NCBI GenBank assembly: GCA_005406025.1
Contig: BGZK01002062.1
Coordinates: forward strand, 18,137 to 82,136
Direction of reading: 5' to 3'
Length of the DNA: 64,000 nt
Origin: Eumeta japonica
Lineage: Eukaryota; Arthropoda; Insecta; Lepidoptera; Psychidae
The notes beneath the pieces were generated by a model that was not told the origin of the DNA, searched no databases, and was given only the letters and a program-made list of their open reading frames with translations. A program made the translations under genes and the position numbers. Numbering within the stretch: position 1 is the first letter of the stretch; every line of letters begins with the position of its first letter. Positions 10,384 to 20,900 of this stretch are shown one piece after another.

Positions 10384-12035
10384 TCGATCCTTTATATTCC
10401 GATCGTGGTTTAGTTCTCCATTACGAATGCGGAGTCGTCGTCAATTCGTTTCAATTCTGATATTGCTACAACTTTCAATTCCAATCTTTTATATTCCAAT
10501 CGTGGTTTAGTGCTCCATTCTGAAAGCGGAGTCGTGGTCAATTCGTTTCAATTTTAATATTGCTTCAACTTTCAATTCTAATCTTTTATATTTCGATCGT
10601 AGTTTAGTGCTAAATTCCGAGTGCGAAGTCGCCATCAATTCCTTTCAATTCTGATGTTACTTCAACTTTCAATTCCAATCTTTTAAATTCCGATCGTGGT
10701 TTAGTGCTCCATTCCGAACGCGAAGTCGCCATCAATTGCTTTCAATTCTGATATTGCTTCAACTTTCAATTCCAATCTTTTAAATTCCGATCGTGGTTTA
10801 GTGCTCCATTCCGAGTGCGAAGTCGCCATCAATTGCTTTCAATTCTGATATTGCTTCAACTTTCAATTCCAATCTTTTATATTCCGATCGTGTTTTAGTG
10901 CTACATTCCGAGTGCGAAGTCGCCATCAATTTCTTTCAATTCTGATGTTACTTCAACTTTCAATTCCAATCTTTTAAATTCCGATCGTGGTTTAGTGCTC
11001 CATTCCGAACGCGAAGTCGCCATCAATTGCTTTCAATTCTGATATTGCTTCAACTTTCAATTCCAATCTTTTAAATTCCGATCGTGGTTTAGTGCTCCAT
11101 TCTGAAAGCGGAGTCGTGGTCAATTCGTTTCAATTCTAATATTGCTTCAACTTTCAATTCCAATCTTTTATATTCCAATCGTGGTTTAGTGCTCCATTCT
11201 GAAAGCGGAGTCGTGGTCAATTTGTTTCAATTCTAATATTGCTTCAACTTTCAATTCTAATCTTTTATATTTCGATCGTAGTTTAGTGCTACATTCCGAG
11301 TGCGAAGTCGCCATCAATTCCTTTCAATTCTGATGTTACTTCAACTTTCAATTCCAATCTTTTAAATTCCGATCGTGGTTTAGTGCTCCATTCTGAAAGC
11401 GGAGTCGTGGTCAATTTGTTTCAATTCTAATATTGCTTCAACTTTCAATTCTAATCTTTTATATTTCGATCGTAGTTTAGTGCTACATTCCGAGTGCGAA
11501 GTCGCCATCAATTCCTTTCAATTCTGATGTTACTTCAACTTTCAATTCCAATCTTTTAAATTCCGATCGTGGTTTAGTGCTCCATTCCGAATGCGAAGTC
11601 GCTATCAATTGCTTTCAATTCTGATATTGCTTCAACTTTCAATTCCAATCTTTTAAATTCCGATCGTGGTTTAGTGCTCCATTCCGAGTGGGAAGTCGCC
11701 ATCAATTGCTTTCAATTCTGATATTGCTTCAACTTTCAATTCCAATCTTTTAAATTCCGATCGTGGTTTAGTGCTCCATTCCGAGTGCGAAGTCGCTATC
11801 AATTCCTTTCAATTCTGATATTGCTTCAACTTTCAGTTCCAATCTTTTATATTCCGATCGTGTTTTAGTGGTCCATTGTGAATGCGAAGTCGCCATCAAT
11901 TCCTTTCAATTCTGATATTGCTTCAACTTTCAATTCCAATCTTTTAAATTCCGATCGTGGTTTAGTGCTCCATAACGAATGCGAAGTTGCTATCAATTCC
12001 TTTCAATTCTGATATTGGTTCAACTTTCAATTCTG
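10384..12035. repeat. 97-bp satellite array, about 17 units
   Basis: The anchor ACTTTCAATT recurs at 10471, 10568, 10665 and so on to 12023, always exactly 97 bp apart: sixteen consecutive intervals without one insertion or deletion. Units start with GCTCCATTC, then a GAAGTCG or GGAGTCG block, TTTCAATTC, TTGCTTCAACTTTCAATTCC, and end with TCGTGGTTTAGT. Variants fall into at least two classes: one with GAAAGCGGAGTCGTGGTC and one with GAGTGCGAAGTCGCCATC. The array begins in a partial unit and ends in a decayed one (CTGATCCTGATC). There is no coding capacity. A role in chromatin is possible but not shown. Confidence 0.95.
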
Positions 12036-12373
12036 ATCCTGATCAAATTACTCCACAAGAAATCATTAACGGAAAAGTATACTGTGTGTAAATTTAAAAC
12101 ATATATTTGTGTCAAATTTTATTCATATCCGTTCAGACGCATACGTGTGATTGAATTACAAACAGATAAACACCATCATGAACTTTAGGATTTATGGTAT
12201 TTTAAAAGGTAGTATTAGTTTAGTTGGATTGTGAAAATTATTTTCATACGATATATAATAATGTTTTATATACGTTTTAAAATCTAACTAGCTCTTCTCC
12301 TTATAGAACAATGTCATTTGTTGCAGACGGCATTAAAATCAGTTGCTTCGTTTGAGAGATATGGTTAATAAGG
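12036..12373. other. Non-coding spacer
   Basis: AT-rich sequence between the two tandem arrays; nothing recognised. Confidence 0.5.
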
Positions 12374-12405
12374 GATTTTAAAAAAAGAGCTTTATCAAAA
12401 AAACC

Positions 12406-12431
12406 AGGGCGAATGCTGTTGCGTTCGCCCT
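12406..12431. repeat. Hairpin AGGGCGAA / TTCGCCCT
   Basis: Perfect 8-bp arms around a 10-base loop, followed by TAGTACCCTGACGCG. Possibly a structural end of a mobile element. Confidence 0.6.
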
Positions 12432-12559
12432 AGTACCCTGACGCGCAAGGTTTGCGATATGACATATTTATACACCCTCATACCATTCAGCCTTCGACAC
12501 TTTCTCACCTCGACATTCGGTCATCCATTTGATCAAACAGAATTTATACTCATAACAAC

Positions 12560-13195
12560 TGGAACGAATTTATTTTCCCAAATTTGATTGGGTTGCATAT
12601 GGATATTATCTAAGACCAAAGTACTCATTAAAACGAATCCAAATGAGCCCAAACTTGATGTGTACGTCACTTTATTAAGGAGGTCCTGTGGCCACCTTCC
12701 AGCTTCATCATCAAACCCTGGTTACCATTTAAAACCGAAGAACTCGTTAAGACAAATTAAACGAGTCCAAACTAAATGGGATTGTGTCGTTTTATTACGG
12801 AGTTCCTATGGCTATCTCCCAGCTCCATCAACAAACACTGGACACCATCTAAAGACAAGTTACTCGTCAACACGAATCAAACGAGCCCAAACTAATGGGG
12901 TTGCTTAATTTTATTCAGGAATTCCTATGGCCACCTCCTATCTCCATCATCAGACCCTGGTTAACAACTAAAGACAAACTACTGGTCAAGATGAATTAAA
13001 CGAGCCCAAACTCGATAGGTTTGCCTCGTTTTATTACGGAGTTCCTATGGCTATCTTCCAGCTTCATCACCAAACATTAGATATCATCTGAAAACAAAGT
13101 ACTTGTCAAAACGAATCAAACTAGTCCAAATGCGGTGAGGTGCGTTGTTTTATTATGGAGTTCCTATGGCCACCTTTGAGCTCCATCATCAGATC
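12560..13195. repeat. Tandem array of 119/120-bp units, about 5 copies
   Basis: The anchor TTCCTATGG (GTCCTGTGG in the first unit) begins at 12683, 12803, 12922, 13042 and 13161, giving intervals of 120, 119, 120 and 119 bp. Each unit has a purine-rich ACGAATCAAACGAGCCCAAA stretch, TTTTATTACGGAGTTCCTAT, and CAGCTCCATCATCA. In one frame the first three units read through (106 codons with repeated HLPAPS-like and RIKRAQT phrases), but frame and stops are not kept in later units, so I treat it as non-coding repeat DNA. Confidence 0.85.
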
Positions 13196-13256
13196 GCCTT
13201 CATGACTTCTAAGTTTATACCTACACGTGAAAAGTGATTTTAGGAAAAGAGCTTTA

Positions 13257-14660
13257 ACGTACAATGTCAAAAAACACCCATTCTAAAATAACTATTTTTA
13301 TAAACGATCTCGAGCCATTGCATTCGAATATAATAAATCGGGCCTTAATATAACACGGCAGCCAAACGGAGTAAATCTCGGTATACAATACGGGAACTGT
13401 CGACTAAATTTAATATCGCCCTCTTACCACCTACCTTAAATTTATGATACCCCTCCATTACGAATCGTGTGTAAACATGAGGTGCTTGTTATAAACGAGC
13501 CAGTTCTAGGTTTTTATGTGCCGGGCCCGCGCGGGGTAGCCAGATTAAGAATGTGAACGTGATGTATGAATTATGCATAGCGTCGTTACTGTCACACGCG
13601 CGTGCGCCGGGACGCCCGCGGCTGCGGCACCGGGGAGCGGAGATCCCAGAGCTTTCCGATGGCCGATACGGCAAATCGACTAGCAAATAATTATTAGCAA
13701 CGCCAGCATAAATCGTGCAATCGGAGCGGCGCGCGTAAGCCTCCCGGAAGGCTCTCGAATGTGTTTATCGGGGTAGGTAAATTAACGGAAGGGAGATATT
13801 AAATCGGAGCATACGTTCCATCGGATCCCCCTCGGAGGATCGCGAGCCCCCAAATGAATTATGCAAATAGGCTGAAGCGGTTAACATCGTAATACTGTAA
13901 GCGACACTTTTGACTCGGTGCCCTTAATTCTCCGACGATGGAGATGTTATCTGAGACGACATAAATCGAGCGGGCCGGGCGCCGCGGGGCGCCGCCGCAC
14001 GCCCGCGCCCCCGCCCGCCCCCGCGCCCAGGTGAAAATTATATAGAGGGGAGAGCTCCCGACTTAAACCAACACCGCGACGTATTACGAGTGTCGCCAAC
14101 TTTTATTAGGAAATATTAGTATGCTGATACAATTACGAAGTCTTCAGAGGCGCGGCCCGAGCCGGCGTTACGCGCTCCAACTCCCGAGCCGTGGTTATGC
14201 ATCATTATAAGTAACAAGAACAAACATTACGTGCGTCGATTCGGTTAATTTAGTTGGTAACTACCTCCTTGTGCGGTCCCCTAGCACGTATATCCAAATT
14301 AATATAGTTCATTAATGCGCAGTCTTAATGCGAGGCGAGCATCGGTATCGGCGGGCGCCGGGCGCCGACGACGACGGCGCGGCCGGCGCGCCAGCCCACG
14401 GACCGCGGAGTTTTGACGTGTCCCGATTTATTTCGGGAGTGTAACCTCAATCTCTGAATCTAGTCGATAGCTAGACTTTCATCGACCGGGCTTCCTCACC
14501 GGAATGCCTGCGGAAATCGCGATGGTATTAAATGTAGGAGGCCTCCCCGCGCCCGGTCCCCGGACGCCCCCCCGCGGTTTCCACCGTACTCGTAATGGAG
14601 CCCGCCGGTGTGAATGAAATATTGCTCAGAGACCGCAAGTTTTTCTTTTACCCTGAATAT
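13257..14660. other. Long GC-rich block, candidate conserved regulatory DNA
   Basis: About 1.4 kb alternating between GC-dense runs (13980-14030, 14350-14400, 14545-14580) and AT cores such as TAATTATTAGCAACG, GGTAAATTAACGG, CCAAATTAATATAG and GCATAAATCGTGC. The sharp alternation and homeodomain-type cores resemble conserved non-coding clusters. A short minus-strand frame at 13489-13686 is not convincing as an exon. Confidence 0.4.
14002..14028 (-). other. C-rich run, G-quadruplex potential on minus strand
   Basis: Five C runs of 3-5 bases separated by 1-3 bases. On the minus strand this satisfies the usual G3+N1-7 quadruplex pattern. Confidence 0.6.
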
Positions 14661-15770
14661 GAGAACGCATACTAGATTATTTGATTGCAGTAATGTGCAA
14701 ATTTCATAAATAAAATATCAATTACATTACAAAATTAGTTTTTGGGGTGCACGATAAATCAGTTATCGAAAGTATTCAATAGGTGCGATTGGTCCAAAAA
14801 TTATACGAAAAATATGATACAAAGCGCCCCACGCTTTTTTCACAACAATACTAATATTTGTTTATTTAGTTTTATTCCTACATTGAGAATTATTTTTGAC
14901 TTTTTAGTTTGATTTATCGTTAAAACATGTTTTTTAGTTTTTTTGAAACTATTTTCTACTTTATAAATTTTTAGTCTCAAAACGATATCAACAGTATTTA
15001 TAACCAAGAGTATTGATTTTAGAATATCTTACGTGTGGCAATGAATTTAAGTTTATATAATTTATGTCTACATAACCTTTTTGTTTGATCTAACGCATCA
15101 CTATTGCATTATATCATAATGGATTGGGTGAATTCAAAACTGAGTGAAGCGCTCGACATAAGTTAACGTTGCGTCGTACAACTTATAATTGTGACATATA
15201 TAAGTTTTTTAAGAGTTTTACTTTAAAATTTTACGAGATTACGGAAATCCAAAATGTCTTTTAAAATTTTCAAATGTTTTCAAACTTTTATGTAATAATA
15301 AAAATTTCGATTTTTTTTTTTCAAAATTATTAAATTTAATTTCTTTTCAAAATTGTTAATTTTATATTTTTTTAAATAACTACTTTTTTTCCAAATTTTC
15401 AATTTGAAACTACAAGATTTCAGAAATTAAATTTTGTAGTTCCAAATTTGAAACTATTGTATGAAATTATCGGTCCTCGATAAACCTACAAAGTTTAAAT
15501 GAAATCTGACCGTTTAAAGTGGGTCAAAATCAAGTTCAAAGGAGTCGGTTACAAACATATATACAAACAGGTGAAGCTAATAAAAGCATGTTAAAAACAA
15601 AGAATCTTCGCTCGATTGTGAAAAAATAATACGTTTTTAAACGCGTTTACCGAATTATTTGTTTGAGCAGCAAAAGAATTTATTCATAAGCTATGTATAA
15701 GAATATGACGGCGCTCCGAAGAATCGGACGAGTGATGCCAATTCTAGTATCGATTTTGTGACAATTATTA
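14661..15770. other. AT-rich DNA with possible dispersed-repeat tail
   Basis: From about 15470 the text (CCTACAAAGTTTAAATGAAA, then ACAAACATATATACAAACAG and GTGAAGCTAATAAAAGC) resembles the 3' tail of a common lepidopteran repeat, but this is from memory only. 15190-15450 is T/A-rich low-complexity DNA. Confidence 0.35.
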
Positions 15771-15779
15771 AACGATAAC

Positions 15780-16341
15780 TCTGATTTGGATCGACAAATT
15801 TTTTGAATGTAACACCAAACACTATAAGGATATTTTTGTTTATTTCTATATTTGGGTTAACAGAAAGTGATACATGAATATGGCCAATAATTGTGTTTTT
15901 GAAGAAAATTGGAGGTATGTGACCAGTTCCGGATCCTTTAGTGACATCAAGATTATTTAGTTTCTTAAAGATAGTATCTTGAGTTATGTATACATTTTGG
16001 ATATTTAAACCATGATTTTCATCTGTATCATGTATTACGTCATCTAAGACTAAATCAGATGGGACATTATGTGATTAAAAAAATGAATGGAAATAAGATG
16101 AAAAAAAGTTACACATATCCACAGGATCAGAGGTTATAAGTTTATAGTTATTGTTATATGATACACATTTGGAGATTTTTGAATGTTTTTTTTTTAATTT
16201 GATACATACTTTCAAAATATTTAAAGTTATTATGTCCACCGTCCAAGTAATATCGATAAAATTTATGTGATTCTTTCTTAAACTTACATACATAGAGAAG
16301 ATTTCATAGTCACGTATATTTTTAGTTTCTTTTTTTTCCAT
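15780..16341 (-). pseudogene. LINE reverse-transcriptase fragment (jockey/CR1-like)
   Basis: The minus-strand frame from 16341 reads through one stop (16077-16075) in the same frame and covers about 180 codons. Near the N-terminal side is SDPVDMCNFFSSYFHS; further on is KLNNLDVTKGSGTGHIPPIF followed by FKN. This matches the segment just before the reverse-transcriptase core in non-LTR elements, where a 'D-x-S/T-K-x-G-x-D-x-I-P' motif leads into the palm. Here the usual Asp in 'PGPDGIP' is replaced (GTGHIPP). The catalytic YxDD region is not found downstream. It is a decayed internal fragment with no start or end preserved. Confidence 0.6.
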
Positions 16342-17985
16342 TTTATGCGGGTAGATTTCTGATTATTAAATATATGAATCAATGCGGGCCAGAACCACAT
16401 GAGACGAGAAAGGATTTTAATTTTTTAAAGGGTATAAGTTCGTATACAAGTACATTCATAGAAGCGTGACATTGCACTTTTACTTTTTACTGGATAGTTC
16501 ATTGAGGTCTTTTAACCAATCTAAATCAGTAATTAATGTTTTTATTATTTCGCTTTATAGAAATTATATTTTTGAAGACGTTTATGGGAAATACTGTTAA
16601 AGACTGTTAGTCCGGCGTAAACCTGAATAGGAATCAGGACGAATAAAGGAGGACGTATGTCACTGGGAGGCACCAAGGAGAGTGGCGCAGGAGATATCCT
16701 ACCAGTCCACCAGATATACCACCAAGTCTGTTACAAAGAGATCTAGAATTATATTATTGTTATTTCTTAATTTATTCAGCTGTACAGCTTTTAATATGGA
16801 AATGAAATATATCATATGTCTGTTGATCTAGTACAGAGGACGAGTGACGTCAGGTATGCTGTCAGCACCTTGAGTGCACTAGTTTAGTAAGGGCAGGTTA
16901 TAGTCATCGACTACATAAAAGTGTGTCACGTCTACAGTAATGATATTATCTAATAAAGAGTTAGATACATGTCCTACGTGTTGGCGCTTTGACTTGTGTT
17001 ATAAACCCCACTTCTAACACAATTTTTCTGCTGCCCAGCGGGATCTGTACTAATACGTGTGGTCTATAGTACACATGTACACATTCGGTTGTCTTCATGA
17101 GAACAACTCGCATAGTTTCCATGTCTTCAGTTGAACGTTTCTATAAATCCAAACCACCCTTAACTTTAGCACAATTCTTCTAACTAATTTTTGTTGCAAT
17201 AATTAGATTTAAGCTGTATCCATCTCATTTGGTTAATAACTCAGATACCGCACGTTAGACGTAGAAAACACTAATAAATTTGCCACCTGATCTCATAAAT
17301 ACTTGTGTAAAGTAAGTGAGTAAGCTTTAAAAGTATACAAATCAACTAAATATCAAAAATTAATAATATTTAATAATTATCTTAATATGAGATAGCAAGT
17401 CTTACCGCTTAGGGAGAATTAATAATAGAGGCAATTGACATTAAAAAATTGAAAAATTAAAAGATTTTATGTCATAACCTTATAAGAAGTGACATGCTAG
17501 TGAACCAGTATTCGAAGGGTGGGGTGCGATTTCTAACCCTGATAAGTTGCACCAGTGAATGCATTTTTTTAACTGGGGTGTAGATACAAGTTTTAAATTA
17601 CCGCTTGTGACAACGGCAAAGGAACATATCGATGGCACATCCCTTCGGAGGTTTATCGGACTTTAACAAGACAAAATATTATCTGTTGCGCTCTACCATA
17701 CGTCCGTTTTTATTCTTGGGCACATAAATGGGACTTTATGTGAGATGGTGATAGTTCTGTTTAAAACTTAGCTACATGAACATTACAGATGTTCAAGTTG
17801 AGATTATTTAAGCCATGTATTTATGTTCGCTATCAATATTAATTTATTACCAAAATAATGTCAAATCTTGAACTTAAATATATATATTGATTATACTTTG
17901 AAAGATTTATCGAATAATTGCGGTTCGGTATATAGTCAAAGCGGTAAATTTTATTTCTCTAGCAAGCTAATACCGAGTCGGCTGC
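16342..17985. other. Non-coding DNA, mostly unassigned
   Basis: A stretch at about 16615-17015 (AGGAGGACGTATGTCACTGG, then TGTTGATCTAG, and GTTATAAACC... TCTAACA) has the flavour of an old LTR end, but no paired copy, primer site or coding remnant supports this. The rest is AT-rich. Confidence 0.35.
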
Positions 17986-18300
17986 AGAGGAGCGAGCTAT
18001 AAATAGTGGGACGCTGTCAGCGCCGAGGGCGGGCGCGGGACGCTCTCCGTCCTCAGAATCGATGCAAATTAAGAGAGGAGCTGAACGCGCAACCTCCGTC
18101 GATGTCCCCATTTAACGCGCCGTTCCAAGGAATTGATAGTGTAGCTCCTCGTAGTGGATTTCGGGAGGAGCCGAATCCTGCGCGGAGGGATGGTCGCATA
18201 AAGGCACTAAAATAAAAAAAGGCGCGCGAATAAATTATGCCGGGATCACATCGCGCTTGCCGGCCCAGAGCTCGTTTGTGACTGCCGGGTGAATAATTTA
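17986..18300. promoter_or_regulatory. GC-rich island with TATA box
   Basis: TATAAATA at 17998-18005 is followed by a GC-rich stretch (GCGCCGAGGGCGGGCGCGGG). No initiator at the ideal 30-base spacing is obvious; TGTCAGC lies about 20 bases downstream of the TATA start. The island could be a promoter or an enhancer. A 69-codon frame from 18006 is open but unrecognised. Confidence 0.3.
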
Positions 18301-19159
18301 GTTACAACAATTCTTTACTGCTCTACCTAGGATATGCGCTAATTCATCGAATATCATTTTTGTTTTAGATATTTTCGTTGTACAAGTGCTGGTCTGACAA
18401 GCGTTGTGAGACAGGTTTCTGGAGTTTGCTTCTTAAGAATCGATTTTCATATTATTATGTAGCTCGTAGTAGGAACACCTACGAAATGGGAACGGAAATC
18501 GAGTTTTAATAAAAAGTGAAGTCGTTATGTTACCTCTCCGCGTAACATAATCGCAGTCCACTGACATCTTTATTAAACTCGTGTATTTATTCTACTACCA
18601 TTGTCAATAAACAGATATTTTATTTTTAACGCAGATAAGCTTAGCTTTCGATGTAAATGGTGCTACCGGTCGTTTAATGAGCAGTTTTGGAGTTTCAAGG
18701 TTCTATTATTAACATAATTTACATAATATATTTTATCAAATCAATGTAAATAAATAGGCATAAAAGTATATACATACTTTCAGTATCAAAACAGAGGTGA
18801 TTATTTAACCCCTTTTGTTTGTAGTTCATATTCTCGTCAAATCCGTCGAAGATAACATGTACCATTTTTTTTTTTTTGGGTAATATAATTGATATTCACT
18901 CTCGGTATATACTAAAAATATTTAATTTGTATATCAAGTAACGTGGTATCTATTGACAATATAAATAACGAAATAAAATATTTATTTTAATCAAGTTAAA
19001 GCTTACATTGTAGGCACACCCTTTTTTAGGATATAATTACCTGTGCTAGGAGATGCTATTTTTTCGAAAACTATTTGAATACAAGATTAAGCCTAAGTAA
19101 ATCATAATCAGAGAAAGTATTATTAGTTATTAGATGACCATCCCTAACTTATTTTAAAT
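18301..19159. other. AT-rich DNA, nothing seen
   Basis: No frame or repeat was recognised. A small CGTAG...CTACG pair lies near 18466-18483. Confidence 0.5.
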
Positions 19160-19535
19160 TAACTCCCGCCTGCGGTTCCGCTCGCGTGGTTAGAACGAAT
19201 TCCTTCATCTTATTCATCGACTGATTACGATAATTCACCATGATTCTGATTGCTATCTTGTCCTCGAGATTTGATGCCGAGGACAAGATAGCAATGTCTT
19301 GCTGTCTTGATGTTCTTCCTGTTCTTGATGTCAATTTGTGTGCCTCTCGATTCCGAACTCAGTCTCGATTTGAATAGGTTCCAATTCCGATCTCTTCTTA
19401 TTACTATTTCGGTCATTATTTTGATTCTAAGTTTGACAGCATGTTCGAAAACTATCTTTGTCCCGTTTTCTATTTCAAACGCTCCCAGACTCGGCTCTCT
19501 ATTCTGCTTCTCGACCTGTTTGTAATTTCGATTCC
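19160..19535 (-). repeat. Degenerate hexamer-periodic tract
   Basis: On the minus strand the sequence repeatedly approximates GAAATC/GATCGR at six-base spacing (for example plus-strand CGATTCCGAACTCAGTCTCG and TTCCGATCTC). It is the same low-complexity family as 39525-39600, 47197-47525 and 56226-56390. The short frames on both strands, rich in alternating residues, are by-products of the periodicity. Confidence 0.6.
19249..19295. repeat. Perfect 18-bp inverted repeat, 11-base loop
   Basis: ATTGCTATCTTGTCCTCG (19249-19266) is exactly complementary to 19278-19295. It lies inside the hexamer tract. Confidence 0.9.
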
Positions 19536-20600
19536 GTCACTGGTCGCAGTTTTTTTTGGACGACGCCGGGAAAAATTCTAGTATCAAAATAGAATGCTAA
19601 TATTACTCGAGGATAGTATTGCTTTCTATAGGTGAGTGAATGGTTTCCTTTTTCAGAAATCTTTTCATTCTTCATGAAATCCTTTCTTCAATCCTTCCAT
19701 GAAATCCCAGGCTTCATAAAAACATAATAAAGCAAATGATTTCTAATAAACTGTCTTATTTATGTGTTAGTACAGACATCTAGTTGCGACACTTGTATTT
19801 TGTGGTTCATGATTTATCGTGTTATAATACAATAAAATCGATTTATTATATAAATTTGGCTTATCAACCGATTTCATTACAAGTAATAATCCCAGTGTAT
19901 CTCATTATAAATGTTACAGATGCCTCTCATGTAGGACTTGATGGACACCCTGTGTGGGTGCCATAGTGCATTGTGGAACGCCCAGAAATTTTGCTCCTTG
20001 TGCGATGATGCTTTGAAATATTTTGTACAGTCAATTTTATCTGCTATTAATGTCAATAAATATTAGTATATTTGAAAATGCCTATTTAAGAGCGTTGAAA
20101 TAAATAACATAATAACTTGAGTTACTGACAAGAAAAGGTTACGATATCATCGTATATTTTTAAATCACTCATCGATATATGGTTATTAAATAAAACTAGG
20201 CATAAAAAAATATCATACTATACGAAATTTATTTAAATTAAATTTTAATAATTGATTCTGATGAAATTATTTCAATTCATATTTATATATCTTATAAGTT
20301 CTTAAGTCATTGTTTAAATGTACGTTATAATTTTATTATTATTTTAAGATTACGGAACTATACACCGATTAAGCTTTAATTCGTTTTTAATAAAAAGAAT
20401 GGTGGAAACTTTTGGAAGTCGCTCGTCTGTCTGTTCATTCGGACATTAGAAAGTCGCTTGTCTGTCTGTTCATTCGGACATTAGAAAGTTCTAATTGTGA
20501 AATTGTTTTACGCGAATGCGCTAAATACGAGACCATGCAGACTGACCACTCGCCAAAATAAATCTAGAAAACGGTTTTTAAAGATTTTTTTTTCTTTCGG
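19536..20600. other. AT-rich DNA with a 35-bp tandem duplication
   Basis: A 35-bp unit starting AGTCGCTCGTCTGTCTGTTC is repeated at 20417-20451 and 20452-20486 with one C/T change. The GTCTGTCTGTTC phrase is typical of the Helitron-like repeats elsewhere in the window. Nothing else was recognised. Confidence 0.5.
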
Positions 20601-20900
20601 CAGACTCTTATCTCGGCTGCCAGGATCTGATCTAAAGTTCAAGAAGAGTGAGATCGTTAAAACTGCAAGCCGTCCGGGGCGCGCCGGGCGACGGGCGGAC
20701 TTGTGAATTTAAATCAGCGACTGCCGCAACTCGCGGCAACTATACGAGACTTACTGCAAATTGGATTACCGGAGGCGCGTGCACCTCGTCATAGCCGCGC
20801 CGGCCGGGGCGGTTGCGGTCGTTTTAATTCGAACTAACTCTACACCGTCAAGTCACGGCTTTTACGAGCCTCACCGACGTGCGTCGCGTTGAGTGATATA
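20601..20900. other. GC-rich island (possible regulatory element)
   Basis: GC-dense runs (CGTCCGGGGCGCGCCGGGCG; CGCGCCGGCCGGGGCGG) alternate with GTTTTAATTCG and TTTAAATCAGC. No exon is recognised. Confidence 0.4.

Larger units (their letters stand above)
12374..13256. mobile_element. Repeat block bounded by a 21-bp direct repeat
   Basis: A 21-bp sequence starting GATTTTA and ending AAAAGAGCTTTA occurs at 12374-12394 and again at 13236-13256 with 19 of 21 bases equal. Between the two are a hairpin (12406-12431) and the 119/120-bp array. The direct repeat may mark the ends of a duplicated or inserted unit. Classification is unknown. Confidence 0.45.

Noticed and set aside
12588..12908. 106-codon frame with repeated phrases
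   Set aside because: It comes from the 119/120-bp array. Unit length alternates in and out of frame and later units have stops.
10384..13195. CRISPR-like array
   Set aside because: Both arrays are gapless tandem repeats without unique spacers, in a eukaryotic setting.
16615..17020. Possible solo LTR (TGTTGA...TCTAACA)
   Set aside because: No second copy, no primer-binding or polypurine site with confidence, and no coding remnant beside it.
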